64,000 bases of DNA from Przewalskia tangutica (taxonomy: Eukaryota > Streptophyta > Magnoliopsida > Solanales > Solanaceae), in NCBI GenBank assembly GCA_029844215.1, contig CM056718.1:88276764-88340763 (forward strand), in the 5' to 3' direction. Below, piece by piece: positions 22,315-35,984 of the stretch (its first letter is position 1; each line of letters starts with the position of its first letter). The position numbers and the translations under genes are program-made. A model generated the notes under the pieces. That model was given only the letters and a program-made list of their open reading frames with translations, was not told the origin of the DNA and made no database searches.

Positions 22315-24259
22315 CTGAAAATACTGTAATGAAATCATAACAGTATATACAAAACATGAGACATGTATGATAGCCAAACTAAAGTACACAATACATAAGC
22401 AGTCATGTCAAATCAGGGACGCATGCCCTCAAAGTCATTACTCAAATATAACCATGGGTCTCACGCCCATAACATCAATCATGCCCGTGGAATCCTTCCT
22501 CACTGCCGGCAGTCCATGATATAATATAACATCAATAAGCACACTGAACCTTGCAATCATGAGAGTAATGCAATCATTTTTACCTTTTTAAGTTATGCCT
22601 TTAACAATGAGATTAAATGTTCTACTTTTAAGTCATAAACACACTGCACCCTTTCATTATTGAAATCACTACCGTTTCAAAACATGAAGGTCGTGCCAGT
22701 GCCAGGGTCAACCACCCTCTGTGTTATAATGCAACCTATCATAGGACTATTTCACCCGCAAGGGACTATTTCACCCGCATTGGTCATGTGGACCCGCAAT
22801 GAGTCATCGGTACACGATACTCGCATCACGGATAGCTAATCCATGACTTGTATATATCCCGAGAATTTAACCCGCCCGATTCTATCCGACCCGCCGTGAG
22901 TGTGTACCACTCACCACCATGGGGAGCTACCCCATGATATCTCTTGAACCAAGTTGCCGGCCCTTTATGGAGGGACGCGGAGATGTGGAAATACGACACT
23001 TGCACGAATGTCTATATGAGCAACCCATATGCAAGCAAACCATTCTTGACCTTTATTTATAAAATGAACAAACCATCATTTTAGCAAATCAAGACAACAC
23101 CATGCATTTCTCTTTTTTTACATAAACCAAGACAATACCATGCCTTTACACAAACCAAGACAATTACCATGCCTTTCCTTTTTACATAAACCAAGACAAT
23201 ACCATGCATTTCCTTTTTACATAAACCAAGACATTACCATGCCTTTGCACAAACCAAGAGAAATCCTTATTTAAGCAAGCCAAAATACTATCAAGGCACA
23301 AATAGAATAATTCTCATTTTAAACAAGCCAAAGTACTATCAAGACACAAATAGAATAATTCTCATTTAAACAAGCCAAAGTACTATCAAGGCACAAATAG
23401 AATAATTCTCATTTAAACAAGCCAAAGTACTACGTACGTCCATTCTTTTCAAAAGACTTCTTTTTATATAAAACCCCAAGATACTAACACCCGTAGTATC
23501 AAGGCATGCCTATTTTTCAAAATAAGTTACTACACCTTTAGAAATTCATTTCAAGGTTTTGAAACTAAGTAACTTCTAATTACACAACCTAGACAACTCA
23601 TACCTATCCATCAAAATAGACAATTCTCTTAACCTTCCATAAAGACGTTATAACCAACTTCCCATAAAGCCGTTATAACCCTTTATGGTTTTAGACAAAT
23701 TCATTCTTTTTATAACCAAGAGACTTATACTTTTAAAACCAAGTATCATATACTTTCAAATCAAGTTACATAACTTTCAAAATACTTCAAGTCTCTTAAC
23801 TTTAGAAATCAAGTTTCTTAACTTTAGAAATCAAGTTCTTCTACTTTTAAATCTCAAGTAACTCACACCTTTAAAACAAGTTACTTCTATCTAAGTCATA
23901 TCATTTCTCCTCTTTTAAATCAATTAAGTAAATCACTCATTTGACTCCCCTAAAGCCGTTATAACAACCTTTAGGTTTTGGAACTAAGGCACTATCCAAA
24001 AGATTAGGAACCACTTCCTTTTTAAGATTCTAAGTACTTCAAGTAAAACACTTGCACTTTTGAAAATCCAAACTTCATTAAGGGAATGAATTATAACAAC
24101 TTCCAATTTAAACATCCAAAGTACAATCAAGGAAGTATATAGAACAACTTATATATTAGGCAATCCAAGTACAATCAAGGAGTGGATCATTTAAGGAGTA
24201 GGATTTACTTTCTTTATCATAAGGAATCATGCTAGAAGAAGAGGAGATGATTCACATAC
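22315..24259 (-). other. Proposed LTR intron (element D)
   Basis: On the minus strand the donor is AAAAG|GTATGTGAAT (near 24250-24265), and the acceptor is ATTACAG..TATTTTCAG before TTTCACGTAC (near 22311-22340). The segment contains the D-specific minisatellites. Confidence 0.35.
23085..23430 (-). repeat. Two adjacent minisatellites in element D LTR
   Basis: About five units of ACCAAGACAATACCATGCCT with spacer (23090-23250) are followed by about four units of about 47 bp containing CCAAAGTACTATCAAGGCAC (23270-23435). A related second array is found in element E. Confidence 0.8.
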
Positions 24260-24814
24260 CTTTTCGGCTTAATCCACAAGCTAAGTCGAATACGCCGCAC
24301 GTAGAATTGTCAACCTATAATGGCCACAACACGACTATCAACTTCTAGTTTCTAACGTAGAATGATACTAAGTATACGGTCTCTTATTCTATGGAAAATT
24401 GGGCAGAACTTCCTTTGTTTCTCCGTACTTTTCCACCTTTTTCAAGGCCCGAAAATCAATAACCAACATGCCACATTTAAGGCTCAATACATCAACCAAT
24501 CAAAGGGGATTACACGCCTTACAATACGTGTAAAATTCTGCCCCACAATTAATACCAAGTAGTTCAATATCCAAAGCCATTCTCGGCTAACATATACAAC
24601 AACACAAAGTCCTTTGCAATTCTTTTTCAATCCAAGTTGTTAAGTCTAACATGTTATATAGTCGTAAACAACTTTAACAACTACAATTCCTTCTTTATAT
24701 AACATGTGACGACTAAATTAATAATCAAATTGAATTGTAATCTCAAAGGCTAATCATGCTAGTTTCGGATTAGGGGTTCCAATATTCATAACACTTATCA
24801 AACTTCAATATATA

Positions 24815-24819
24815 CATCT
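24815..24819. repeat. Target site duplication of element E, left copy (CATCT)
   Basis: CATCT precedes the LTR terminus TGTCACGCCC and is repeated at 45801-45805 after the other end. D's LTR reads through once both are joined. Confidence 0.93.
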
Positions 24820-25429
24820 TGTCACGCCCAACCCGGGCGTGGTGGTGCCTACACAGGCACCTTCTACCTTAACAACTAAGTAAATCATGAAATTAAATAA
24901 CACCTCATTTTTTTAAACCAATCGTGACGTGCAAGGGCAAAGCCGACAAGTGCCATATAATATACATAAACAAAAGACACTACATCGCATACGAGTCCAA
25001 TCACATATGGATACGCACTCAAGAGTTATCTTGAACTATGACGACAAGGCCCTACCACCCATAATCAGAGAAAGCCACATCTTGAAAGAACTTATACCAA
25101 AAGATAAACTCGAGCGGGAGCTATCCAAAACTACGGCGGTCCTACACTGCCGATCACCAAACAGTACCTAAACTCAAGCGTGACGCAGCCCAAGGGCGAG
25201 GTCAAGAAGAATGTACCAAGTATGTGAGCGATGAAATCAGTAATGAAATAATAACATCTAAACAAAACAGAGACATGTATGATAGCCAACCTACGATATA
25301 ATACATAGCGATTATATCAAGTCGGGACGCGTGCCTCAAAGTCACTACTCAAATATAACCATGGGTCTCACGCCATAACATCAATCATGCCCGTGGAATC
25401 CTTTCTCGCTGCCATCCATGATATAATGT

Positions 25430-25880
25430 AACACCGATAAGCATATCCGCGAGTATCCTCGTAGTCGCACGCCGAATCCCACATCGTATAAGCATGACCA
25501 TGGGGTATACAAACAACCGAATCAAACCCGCCTCGTCACATACCCTAATCCCACATCGATAAGCGTGTCGAGAGTATCCTCGCGTCGCACGCCGGCATCC
25601 CACATCGTATAAGCATGACCATAGGGTATCCTCACGGCCGCGTGCCCGGCATCCCACATCGTATAAGCATGGCCGTAGGGTAACACAAATAACCGAATCT
25701 AACCCACTCGTCACACGCCGAATCCCACATCGTATAAGCGTGTCGAGTATCCTCGCGTCGCATGCCGGCATCCCACATCGTATAAGCATGACCATAGGGT
25801 ATCACTCGCGGTCGCGTGCCCCGGCATCCCACAGCGTATAAGCAGGACCGTAGGGTAACACAAAAATGGAAGCATACCCG
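25430..25880 (-). repeat. About 55-60 bp GC-rich minisatellite in element E left LTR
   Basis: About seven units with CGGCATCCCACATCGTATAA, GCATGACCATAGGGTATC and CTCGCGGTCGC. Three units remain in the right LTR at 42985-43140. The small reading frames here are repeat by-products. Confidence 0.85.
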
Positions 25881-25994
25881 CGAATCCCACTCACCGCTGT
25901 GACGCCCGAGTAGACTTACAACAGCGCAAACCTCCAACCGAGAGTCGCGGCAACGTAATAAAACATAATACTTGCACTCAAAGGCTATCACCAG

Positions 25995-26230
25995 CACATA
26001 TATGCAATTCTCAATTAATCAAGCCAAAGTACTTGTCAAGGCACACATAGAATAATTCTCAATTAATCAAGCCAAAGTACTTATCAAGGCACACATAGAA
26101 TAATTCTCAATTAATCAAGCCAAAGTACTTATCAAGGCACACATAGAATAATTCTCAATTAACCAAGCCAAAGTACTTATCAAGGCACACATAGATTAAT
26201 TCTCAATTAACCAAGCCAAAGTACTAAGTA
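25995..26230 (-). repeat. 48-bp minisatellite in element E left LTR
   Basis: About five almost identical units of AATTCTCAATTAATCAAGCC followed by AAAGTACTTATCAAGGCACA and CATAGAAT. The same array is at 43285-43510 in the right LTR. Confidence 0.88.
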
Positions 26231-28541
26231 CGTACATTCTTTTCAAAAGACTCCTTTTAATGTAAAACCCCAAGATACTAACACCCGTAGTATCAAGGTG
26301 TGTCTATTTTTCAAAGTAAGTTACTACACTTTTAGAAAACTCATTTCAAAGCTTGAAATCAAGTAACTTCAAATTTTCACGATCTAGGCAACTTGTGCCC
26401 AATAATCAAAATAGACAACTTTCTCAACCTTCCATAAAGCCGTTATAACCAACTTCCCATAAAGCCGTTATAACCAACTTCCCATAAAGCCGTTATAACC
26501 CTTTATGGTTTTAGACATATTCATTATTTTTTATAACCAAGATACTTATACTTAAAACCAAGTATCACATACTTATAAATCAAGTTCTTAACTTTCCAAA
26601 ATACTTCAAGTCTCTTAATATTTAGAAAACGAGTTTCTTCTACTTTTAAACCTCAAGTAACTCACACCTTTAAAACAAGTTACTTCTCTTAAATCATGTC
26701 ATTTCTCCTCTTTTAAAACAATTAAGTAAATCACTCATTTGACTCCCCTAAAGTCATTAAAACGACCATTAGGTTTTGGAACTAAGGCACTAGCCAAAAG
26801 GTTTGGAAACCACTTCCCTTTCAAGACTCTATGTACTTTAAGTAAAATACTTTCACTTTTAAGAATCCAAACTTCACTAAGGAAATGGATCATACAACTT
26901 ACAATTTGACATCAAAGTACAATCAAGGGAGTACATAGAACGAATTCTATTTTAGGCAAACCAAATACAACCAAGGAATGAATCATTTAAGGAGTAGGAC
27001 ATACTTTCTTTATCTTAAGGAATCATGCTAGAAGAGGAGATAGTTCGCATACCTTTTTCGGCTAAATCCACAAGTTAAGCCGAATACGTCGTACGTAGAA
27101 GTGTCAACCTATAATGGTCACAACAAGACTATCAACTTCTAGTCTCTAACGTAGAATAATACTAAGTAAGCGGTCTCTAATTCAACGGAAAATCGGGCCG
27201 CACTTCCTTTGTTTCTACTCACTTTGCCACCTTTTTCAAGGCCGAATACAATAACCAACACGCCACATTTAAGGCTCAAAACCACAACCAAACAAAGGGG
27301 ATTACACGCCTTACAATACGTGTAAAATTCCGCCCCACAATTTATACGAAGTAGTTTAATACTCACTAGCCATTCTCGGCCAACAACATAACCAACAATT
27401 CAAAGTCTTTTCCAATCCTTTTCCAATTCCAAGTTCTAAGGTCTAACATGTTATATAGTCATAAACAACTTCCACAACTATAATTTGCTTCTTATACAAC
27501 ATGCGACGACTTAAACTAATAATCAACTTGAAATGTAATCTTAAGGCTAAACATGCTAGTTTTCGGATTAGGGTTCCAATAGCCAATATAATTATCAAAC
27601 TTCATAACATATAACTCATGCCATAATATCCACAACTACAATGATAAGTAAATCTTAATTACTAAAACGACAAGATTATACCTTACAAGCCCTTAAAAAT
27701 TCCAAGATTCAAAGTCGCGCCTTAGAAATTCTTAGCTCCTTTCCTTAAGTTCCAATCCGCTCCAAGCAATCCTTAGAAGCCTATGAAGAACTCATCAACA
27801 AGTTCCAACTTCAAAGTTGAAGAACTCCTTAAGTTTCCGCCTTGCGACTAATACGAAAACGTCGTTTTTCCGAAATCTTTCTATTGAGATATCCTTACAA
27901 TACCCTTAGGGACATTGGGTTTAAGTCTTGTGAATAATGGATCAAAACTACAAATTTTTCTTGTGAGGAAAGTGTCAAACCCGAGAGGTCTATCTCAAGA
28001 ACAAGGCTTCTCTAATTTTTTTCTAAGTGTTCAAAGAGCTTGTCTTGTACTAGCTTAGTATTTAAAACATATTGGAGGGCTTAGATTAACACACTTGTGG
28101 GCTAGGATGAAGAACAATTAATGTAAAGCCAAGTGGACAAGTTGACTTGGTCAACAAACTCAAGCTAGCAAGACTTATCTTCTAAGATGGTCAATGACCA
28201 TTTTACCCTTACACAATTCGACCAAGACCATAAGTGGGGGTGCCACGTGTCGCCCTCTCATTCATCCATAAATTAGTAACCCGTGGCCCCACAAAACGTA
28301 AAATTCCTCGGGTGGGCCCCACGTGACCAAATCCGTAAAAATAAATTCCATAATGTTAAAAGTTCCATAATCCTCAAATAATGCATTTTTAGAATCTAAT
28401 TCTCCTTAACGAACATTTTTCCTTTCCGACGTTCGGAAGATTTTCTGTCGGAAAAACAATTCTTCCTTTCGTACTAATTTCCAAGTCTTGTTTCCTTACG
28501 TACATTCTCTTATACATGTCCTGGACTTACGAGGTGTAACA

Positions 28542-28585
28542 TTCTTCCCCCTTTAGAAACATTCGTCCCCGAATGTTCTTAGTCG
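28542..28585 (-). other. Polypurine tract and pre-PPT hairpin, element E
   Basis: On the minus strand the hairpin arms AACATTCG and CGAATGTT (loop GGGA) are followed by AAAGGGGGAAGAA and the LTR start TGTTACACC. Confidence 0.82.
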
Positions 28586-29440
28586 GTTGTCATGCTATAC
28601 AAACTCCGGCATAAACTCTATAATATGCCTAACAATCAAAACTGCACAAGACCAACGATGCCACACATGGCCACCACATAACATACGTAAACATAACAAT
28701 GGACCTTCCGTCTGTGGTCCCTTTTCACAAAACTCGAAGGTTACAGTCTTCTCAAACACGGGATCCTTAGAGGTTCCTTTTTTTCCTTACTTGTCATACT
28801 TTATCGTACTTTCAAACTTATCTAGTACACGTACAAAATCTCAAATATTGTTTCTGTCCTCCAATCCTTGGAGTTACTATCCAAGCTTGGCCACTATGCT
28901 ACTTGAATTTCCGCTAAGGCCCTCCTCGGTCCTTACGACCTAGTTCCGGTGGAACGCATCCACGAACTCGTACAACGATTAACTAAACTTGGGCCTTTCA
29001 TCCTCGGGACCCTATCACATAACGGGACCATTTCTAACTGACATCACCCCATTCCATACTACCGGTTGACCCGAAATGAGTCCATAACCCGACTCATCGT
29101 CACACTTAACTTCTCATTCTTAGTCTGAAATAAATCTTTCTCTTATCTCAAGGTACTTCTCACCCTATCCCCCTATTCACTAGAGGTTCGTCACATAGGT
29201 CGAAGTATTTCTACCGTACATCCTTCCCTATTGGTCTTACACTGTCATGGGGCAATTACTACGTGTGAACTCTACACAACTATAGTCTCAGTTCACTTAC
29301 CATTCTTGTCAATATTCTTAACTTCTCACTTTGCTAATCAAGGTATCCCTACCTCTGTGGTACTATCACTTTATAACTCTAGCAATAAAGGGAAAACATA
29401 TACGCTAGGGTAAAATCTGAATCTAACAATGCACGTATGA
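28586..29440 (-). other. Non-coding internal segment of element E
   Basis: No coding sequence is recognised. The part near 28900-29080 resembles the non-coding segment shared by A, C and F (complement of CCAAGTTTAGTTAA and GTTCGTGGATGCGTTC). Confidence 0.55.
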
Positions 29441-29441
29441 T

Positions 29442-30277
29442 TCAAAAGAATCGAAGTATACCTGTAACCCTATGCGATGTTGCTTCCTGATCCTGTCCAG
29501 TAGTCGCGTCATCTATGCGGTTCGAAGGACCGCCAGAACTATAAACTCCACCCTGACCTCTACCACGACTGGCTGACATCCAACACCACCCGACAGGGCC
29601 GCGGTGGAGGAAAGGTAACCAACCATCGGCCTCATAGGCTGAGCCACCTTCTGGTGCTCTTTCTAACGAGACATTCCACGTCTTGTGGCGGACGGTCACA
29701 ATAATAACAAACACATGTGCGGCATTACCCAAATGACGCTTACTACATTGGGAACACTGAGGAATATGTGGCCTCGACTGAGAAAATCCTCTGCTCCTTT
29801 GAGAACCTCGACCCCTGGAGCTTGGACCGGCTCCTAAATACCTTGTGGGATCAAATCTCCCACCTGTGAGCTGCGGGGGTGTGTACTGGGTAGGCTGGGA
29901 CGAATATCTCACTCATTCTTTGAGGCGGCTCGTCCAAAACTCACCGGATAAGCAACCGGTCTAGCCTCTTCTGATCTCGCGTTGGCCCTCTACCTCTGCA
30001 TAACTGCATCTTGGCCGAATAACCTCCTGCTGATGAAATCAGTAGCACCGCTTATCTTGGTAAATAACATAACTGCTTCCTTCATGACCTATAGTCTTCT
30101 CCTAACCGAAACCGAGGCTGGTGCTGGGGTCTCAAAACCTGGCGCAGAAGAACTCGCCGACTGCGGAACAACATCCGGTATACCCTGGGCATAAGCCCTA
30201 ACAACTCTCTGAGTCTGACTAGTAGCTCCTGCTACTCCTTTGCCCTTCTGGGCGGCTGTTGCCCTCTTTGGAGGCAT
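29442..30277 (-). pseudogene. Gag of element E, broken
   Basis: The start at 30277 on the minus strand opens MPPKRATAAQKGKG and a low-complexity gag N-terminus to 30089. After a break a frame from 29912 contains SRGRGSQRSRGFSQSR and CSQCSKRHLG, the first half of a zinc knuckle, then a shift. Near the end, GGVYSSGGPSNR and QDQEATSHRVTGIL resemble the gag-protease border of gypsy elements. The central capsid domain is largely lost and no protease follows. Confidence 0.7.
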
Positions 30278-30466
30278 AACTGTAACACAAAATACGTCAG
30301 AGAGGAATTATCTTACTAACACAGCTCTATGGCACGATCTCAGAGTGAGAAGAATAGAAATCAACTCCTAAAAGTCCTGTAGCCTCCTGTTTATGGGTGT
30401 GGCGCGCAACACACCGATAATCAAGACTCTACTAGACACGGTCTGTAGACATTCCGAGGACTGACT

Positions 30467-30478
30467 GCTCTGATACCA
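30467..30478 (-). other. Primer binding site, element E
   Basis: On the minus strand TGGTATCAGAGC, the exact 12-nt complement of the 3' end of plant initiator tRNA-Met, three bases inside the LTR terminus at 30482. Confidence 0.92.
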
Positions 30479-30887
30479 CTCTGTCACGCCCCGAACCCCG
30501 GTGTTATACCCCGTATTTCCAGAGTATGTACGTGAGGGCGTACGTACGAAAACATAGCCTTAAAGTTTAGGCATGGGACGTTTTTTTGGGCACAACTCAC
30601 TAAGAGAATCATTTTCCGACGAAACGTTTTACACAACTTGCGACGGGAAAATTCCGGCTATGTCATTTCTATTTTTTGCGGATTTTTCCGAGAGACGAAA
30701 CACTTTGGACCAACGAGAGGGCGACACTTGTCACCCTCTAATTGATGGATGTGTGGGCGGTATAGGGCCGATTGGAAGGGCTTGGAGTTGGTAGGATATT
30801 TGTGATATTTTGTGGATAAGGGCACTTGGGTGAATCCTCACCCTACACTTGCCTTGCACTTGGCATCATCCTAGCCCTTAAAAGCCC

Positions 30888-30895
30888 TATAAATA
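30888..30895 (+). promoter_or_regulatory. TATA box of element G LTR
   Basis: TATAAATA followed by CCCCCCCTAAC, 386 bp into the LTR. Confidence 0.65.
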
Positions 30896-32442
30896 CCCCC
30901 CCTAACTTGAAGAGTTCTTCATCCACAAATCACACTTTCCAAGTCTAAAAACCTTCCCTCCCTTTGTGTTGAGTTCGTCCAACACTCCCCCTTCCCTCTT
31001 GATAAGGCTTTGGCCAAAACCTCTCCCCCCCCCCCAGCCTAGTAGTCCTAGCCGAAATCTACCCCCCCTCCCGTGGTAGAATTGTTGTCTTCCAAGTATA
31101 GTTACTATTCCTAAATACCCTAGCCCAAATCCCTTAGTACTTAGTAGAAGTTGTGAAGAACTTCTAAGGGTTCTTGGAGCTATCGGAGCATTCAGACTAG
31201 GAGCTAAACCTCGCTCAGGATCGACTTATATCTAGGATATTTTTGGGCTTACCGAGGTAAATAATCTTATCCTTCTTTTGTAATTAGAGAATACATACTG
31301 TAGAAGTATAGGAATATGTATAAAATACTTAGAAGGATATTAAAGAATAGAATTGAACTGTTATTCTGATAGAAGGGTTTAAAAGAAGAATAATTGAACT
31401 ATACTTACTTAGGACTGTTTTCACAGTAGACTTGAGTAGCTCGACGGGTAGGGAAGTGCTGCCCAATTTTCCATAGAATAGAGAACCCTCTACTTAGAAC
31501 TGTTTACAGAATAGTCTAGACGTTGATAGACGTATTTGACTATTATAGGTTGATTCTCTGCGCGCGACATATTCGACTTGGCAGGTGGATTTCGCCGAGA
31601 AGGTATGTGATTCTTCCTATACTTTTGAGCATGATATTTTAAAATATATATAGTACGGTAGACGTACGTGTGTTAACTGAATAATAATTACGGCAATGTC
31701 GTCGGACTTAAGCCTGAATAATAACTACGGCAATGTCTTTTGACTTAAGCCTGAATAATAAGAATCTTGACGTATTTCAAAAGAATACTGAATCATTTTT
31801 ATGAAGAAATATTTGGTTTTTAAACAAAAAGCTTAAGAGTTATACTAGTTTTATGGGAAGTTAGGTATAACAACTTAAGAAAGATAAAAGGAACTGTTTA
31901 CTTATTTGTTTGTAAAAACCTTGTATTGATTTCTGTAAAGTGTAGTAAGATTGTCTGATAAATAGACATATTATGATGCTACGTGTGTTAGTGATGTTGT
32001 GAAAGGGGGTCATTCTTGTTGTGCTTACGTTGCTAAACGGTAAGTCGGTTATCTTGTTATTATATCACCTACCCCGACTTATTATACAGGGCTTGCCACG
32101 CGATGCGGGTTTATACGGCTATGCGGTCTGTGAGACTATGCGGGCTGCGGGAGTTCGAGATTGATCATTCGGGTGTTTTAGCGTCGCGGGGATGCCTGCG
32201 ATGCGTGTGACTATGCGGTCTATTGAGACTATGCGGACTGCGGGAGTCGAGGAGAATGCAGGGGTTAGCTACCCGATCTGAGAAATACCTCGTGCGGGTG
32301 CATGTGTGACCTATGCGGATCGCGAAGTCGGGACTAGGCACGCATAATGATACTATGGGCGATTGGCCTTGCTTCGATCATTCGCGGCCTAGGAAAGACC
32401 AGTTACATTATATCTATTAGTGTTCTTGTGTGTGATATGACA

Positions 32443-32447
32443 CTATG
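32443..32447. repeat. Target site duplication of element F, left copy (CTATG)
   Basis: CTATG precedes TGTTATACC and recurs at 41578-41582 directly after F's other end; the G LTR continues on both sides. Confidence 0.93.
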
Positions 32448-32847
32448 TGTTATACCCCGTATTTCCAGAGTATGTACGTAAGGACGTACGTAGAAAATTT
32501 GAAACTTGTACTAAGGCTTGGCCGAATTAATTTTGTTCACGACACCCGTTTAGAGTCGTTTTTAAATGAAAGCGTTTTCCTGACTTTCGTAGGAATTTCC
32601 GGCTATGTCATTTCTAATTTTTGCGGATTTTTCCAGAGGCGAAACATTTTGGACCAGCGGGAGGCGACACTTGGCACCTCCAATTGGTGGACTTGAGCGT
32701 CCATTTGGGCCGAATTGGACAAAGAGAGCACGTTTTGGTGCCTTGGAAAAGTCAAGGAGTTGGTAGGATATTTGTGTTGGTAAATCCTAGCCTACACTTG
32801 CCTAACACATGGATTGATCTTGGCCTTTGGTTGGCCATCCCTTGACC

Positions 32848-32855
32848 TATAAATA
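32848..32855 (+). promoter_or_regulatory. TATA box of element F 5' LTR
   Basis: TATAAATA 400 bp into the LTR; the partner box is at 38656-38663 in the 3' LTR. Confidence 0.68.
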
Positions 32856-33754
32856 CCCGCTTAAGGTTGAAGACTTCATCCAAAAATGCCTAAGTCTTGT
32901 GAGCTCTTCCTCCCTCCCTCACCTTGTTCTCGTCCTTTCCCCCTTGGCGAGAGCCCACTCCCCAGAGTTGGCCTTGTGGCGAGACTTCACCCCTCGCGTG
33001 GTGTTGTTCTCGTATAATGTACCCCTCCCTTTGTGGTGTAGAAATACTCTCAAAGTATTGTTATAATGCCCAAATTACCTTAGCCATATACCTTGTTGTA
33101 TTAAGGTTATACTATCTGAAAAGCCAGAAAATACTATTATACTTCCCGTCAGTCCTGAAACCGAAACCACTAGGAAAATCTCCATAGTCAGTTGGAGTAT
33201 TGTGTAGAAGTTGGTTAGAACTTCTAAGGGTGGTTTAGAGCGGGTTGGGCGCTCGGAGTTGGAGCTAAGCGATTGCCGGGATCGACTTTAAGCTAGGATA
33301 ATTATGGGCTTATCGAGGTAATTATCTTTTCCCTCTATTGTAATTGGAAATTACATGATTGCTTTAATATATAGTTGAAGTATACTATATAAAAGAACTG
33401 AACGTAGCTATCGGCAATGTCTTGCGACTTAAGCCTGAATTAAAGGAAGAATACTGAACTGTAATTACATAGGGCTGTATTACAGTAGACTTGTGTAGTA
33501 GTACCATGGAGTAGAGTTGTACCGTTAGGGTTAGATGTAACCCCACGGTTGGCTTGGTAGCGGCCTCGATAGAGGAGGAGATTTCTGTTGTTGCGGGGAG
33601 TCTTCTTAGAATTTTGGTAGAATGTTCTCTGAAGAGACCTAATGTTAATAAAGCGCGTGGCCTTATAGGTGGGAGTACTACGTGTGGCGCGATCTGCTTG
33701 GCAAGGAGTAGCCGGCGGTTGGAGCGTTTTGCTATTAGTCGATACCGTCGCGAG

Positions 33755-35342
33755 GTATGTGAACCTCTTCCTATCTCTTCTAGCATGATATGTGTGTGAA
33801 CTATGTAATGCGGTAGGCGTCATGTGCTAAATGTATTTGATTGGTGTAAAACATAAAGTGTTATAACGGCTTTATGGGAAGTTGGTTATAACGACTTTAT
33901 GTTGGTTAGAAAATACATGTGGTTTTAAAAGGTAAGCGATTTGAACTATAAGCGGCTTGTTATGTGTTAATAAAGAACTTGAAGTATTTCAAAAGATTTT
34001 TGAATCATTTTGAAAGAAGAAGTAATACTTGGTTTTGAAAACTTAAGAGTTATACTAGCTTTATGGGAGGTTAGGTATAACGGCTTAAGAATGTTTCTTG
34101 ATTTGGAAATCGTAATGTGTATCGACAAACCACTGCGGCGTTAATAAAAGGAAATGTTACGACTAATTAAGTATTAATAAAACCCGGTAGAAACTTCCAT
34201 CTGCATAGAAACTAAGATGAGACAAAATGATATTTCCTAGATCATGGTCATTGTAATAAGATTGTTATAAACAAGAATATCCTACTCACGTATGTAAGGC
34301 TTAGGTTTCTCAGTTGTTTAAAGGAGAATTATATTCTTAAATGAATAAGATTATGAACTACTGAAACCGTTCTAAAATGAGAAACTTGAACATTGGAAAT
34401 TAGGCAAACTTAAACATTGGAAAAGAATGTTGCTACTTGATTTTACAAAGAGGAGTAATTGATTTACTTTAAAAGATAATCACTCTATGTTCATATACTC
34501 TTGGTATTGTGTGGTTTTTGTGAAGTAACGTATCTTGTAAAGATTTAATGTATGAAGTGCTTTGGGGATAGGTACGAACTTGTTAGTAGAAAGTACCTTG
34601 TGTGAATAACTTGATTGTATTGGTTTGTGATAGCCTTGTAATACTTTCTTGTTGACTTGATAAGTAAGCATGTTAGGATGCTACGTGTGTTAGTATCTTG
34701 TGATTATTATGTGAGGGTCACTCGCATTGTGCTTACGTTGTTAAGCGTTAAGCGGTTATCTTGTTATTGTATCACATACCCCGGACTTATTATACAGGGC
34801 TTGCCACCGCGATCACGGTCTTTACGGCTATGCGGTCCTCGTGACTATGCAGTCGCGGTAGCTCGATTTGATCATTCGGGTGTTTAGCACGATGCGGGGA
34901 TTCCTATGCGGTCTGTTGAGACTATGCGGTCTTTTGAGACTATGCGGGTTGCGGGAGCCTAAGCGGAATCGAGGTTGTTGCGCCCGATCGAGGTATACCT
35001 CGGCGATGCAGGACCATGATTCGAGAATACCTCATGCGGGTCGTGTGTGACCTATGCGGAGTCTGCGAGAGTTCGAGAATAGGCCAAGCATTGATATTGC
35101 GGGCGGTGGCGGCCGATCGTGGTGCGGTCTAGAAAGACCTCGGGATACGATTTGTGGTATTTTTGAGTGCGTGGGTCTTAGTAGTCGGCTATGCCTTCGT
35201 ACTTGCCGTCACGGTTTATTGTGATAACTTTGAGGCGTGAGTCACGACTTGACATATTTGCTTATTTGTTGTGGATGTAGTTTGCTTATCATACATGTCT
35301 CTGCTTTATAGACTATTATGATTTCATTTCTGATATTTTTAG
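33755..35342 (+). other. Proposed LTR intron (element F 5' LTR)
   Basis: The donor is GCGAG|GTATGTGAAC; the acceptor is GATATTTTTAG before TTTCACATACT, after a T-rich run. In the 3' LTR the equivalent donor (39558-39566) has lost two bases and the acceptor ends at 41151. Confidence 0.4.
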
Positions 35343-35789
35343 TTTCACATACTAAATTTTTGTTATCTTGACCTCGCTTGAAGTGCGTTAAATGCATGAG
35401 TTGAGGTACACCGATCGTTGATCCTAGCTCTCGAGTCCGCGGTTTAGCGTTTGGGAAGCTCCGTTTCTCGGAGGCTTATCGGTGGTATAGTCCCATGTCG
35501 TAGTGAGTGTTTACATTCGGGGTTTGGCGGGGCCACTGTCGCCATGTAGTTGTCGTATCATTTCTTAGAGTGCATAATCTTGTTGTAGGCGGGGTTTGTA
35601 AAAGGATTAAGTTGTTCATTTGTAAAAGAGTTGATGGTTATATATATGCCAAAGGCAAGTTTTCCTGAATCATTGTTTTATATTTACATTATCTCGTATT
35701 TGTTGTTTTATGTTCATTGATTACTCGATGTTGTGTCACTAGGGTGCGGGGTAAGGCACGATCCACGGGCGATTTGGTCGTGATAAAAG

Positions 35790-35801
35790 TGGTATCGAAG
35801 C
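35790..35801 (+). other. Primer binding site, element F
   Basis: TGGTATCGAAGC, five bases after the 5' LTR end; near match to TGGTATCAGAGC. Confidence 0.8.
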
Positions 35802-35984
35802 GATTAATCCTCGGAAAGTGTCTGAGCCGTATCGATGAAGTCTTGATTATCGGTGTGTTGTGCGCCCACCAATAATCGAGAGGCTATAGGATATTTAGGA
35901 TTGGTTTCTATTCTTCTCACTCTGAGATCGTGCCTTAGAGGCGTGTTGTAAGTTGGACCTCGACGAAATTCTTTCCCTGTCGTT

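Larger units (their letters stand above)
24820..28541 (-). repeat. Element E left LTR (3' LTR)
   Basis: This 3722-bp LTR begins TGTCACGCCC and ends GGTGTAACA, followed by the polypurine complement. It aligns with 42976-45800 over most of its length. Confidence 0.9.
32448..35784 (+). repeat. Element F 5' LTR
   Basis: TGTTATACC...GTCGTGATA. Long AT-rich stretches (for example 33960-34080 and 34290-34480) match the 3' LTR with almost no difference. Confidence 0.92.

Noticed and set aside
25385..25997. Repetitive reading frames with cysteine/arginine periodicity on the minus strand
   Set aside because: They are translations of the LTR minisatellite and differ between the two E LTRs.
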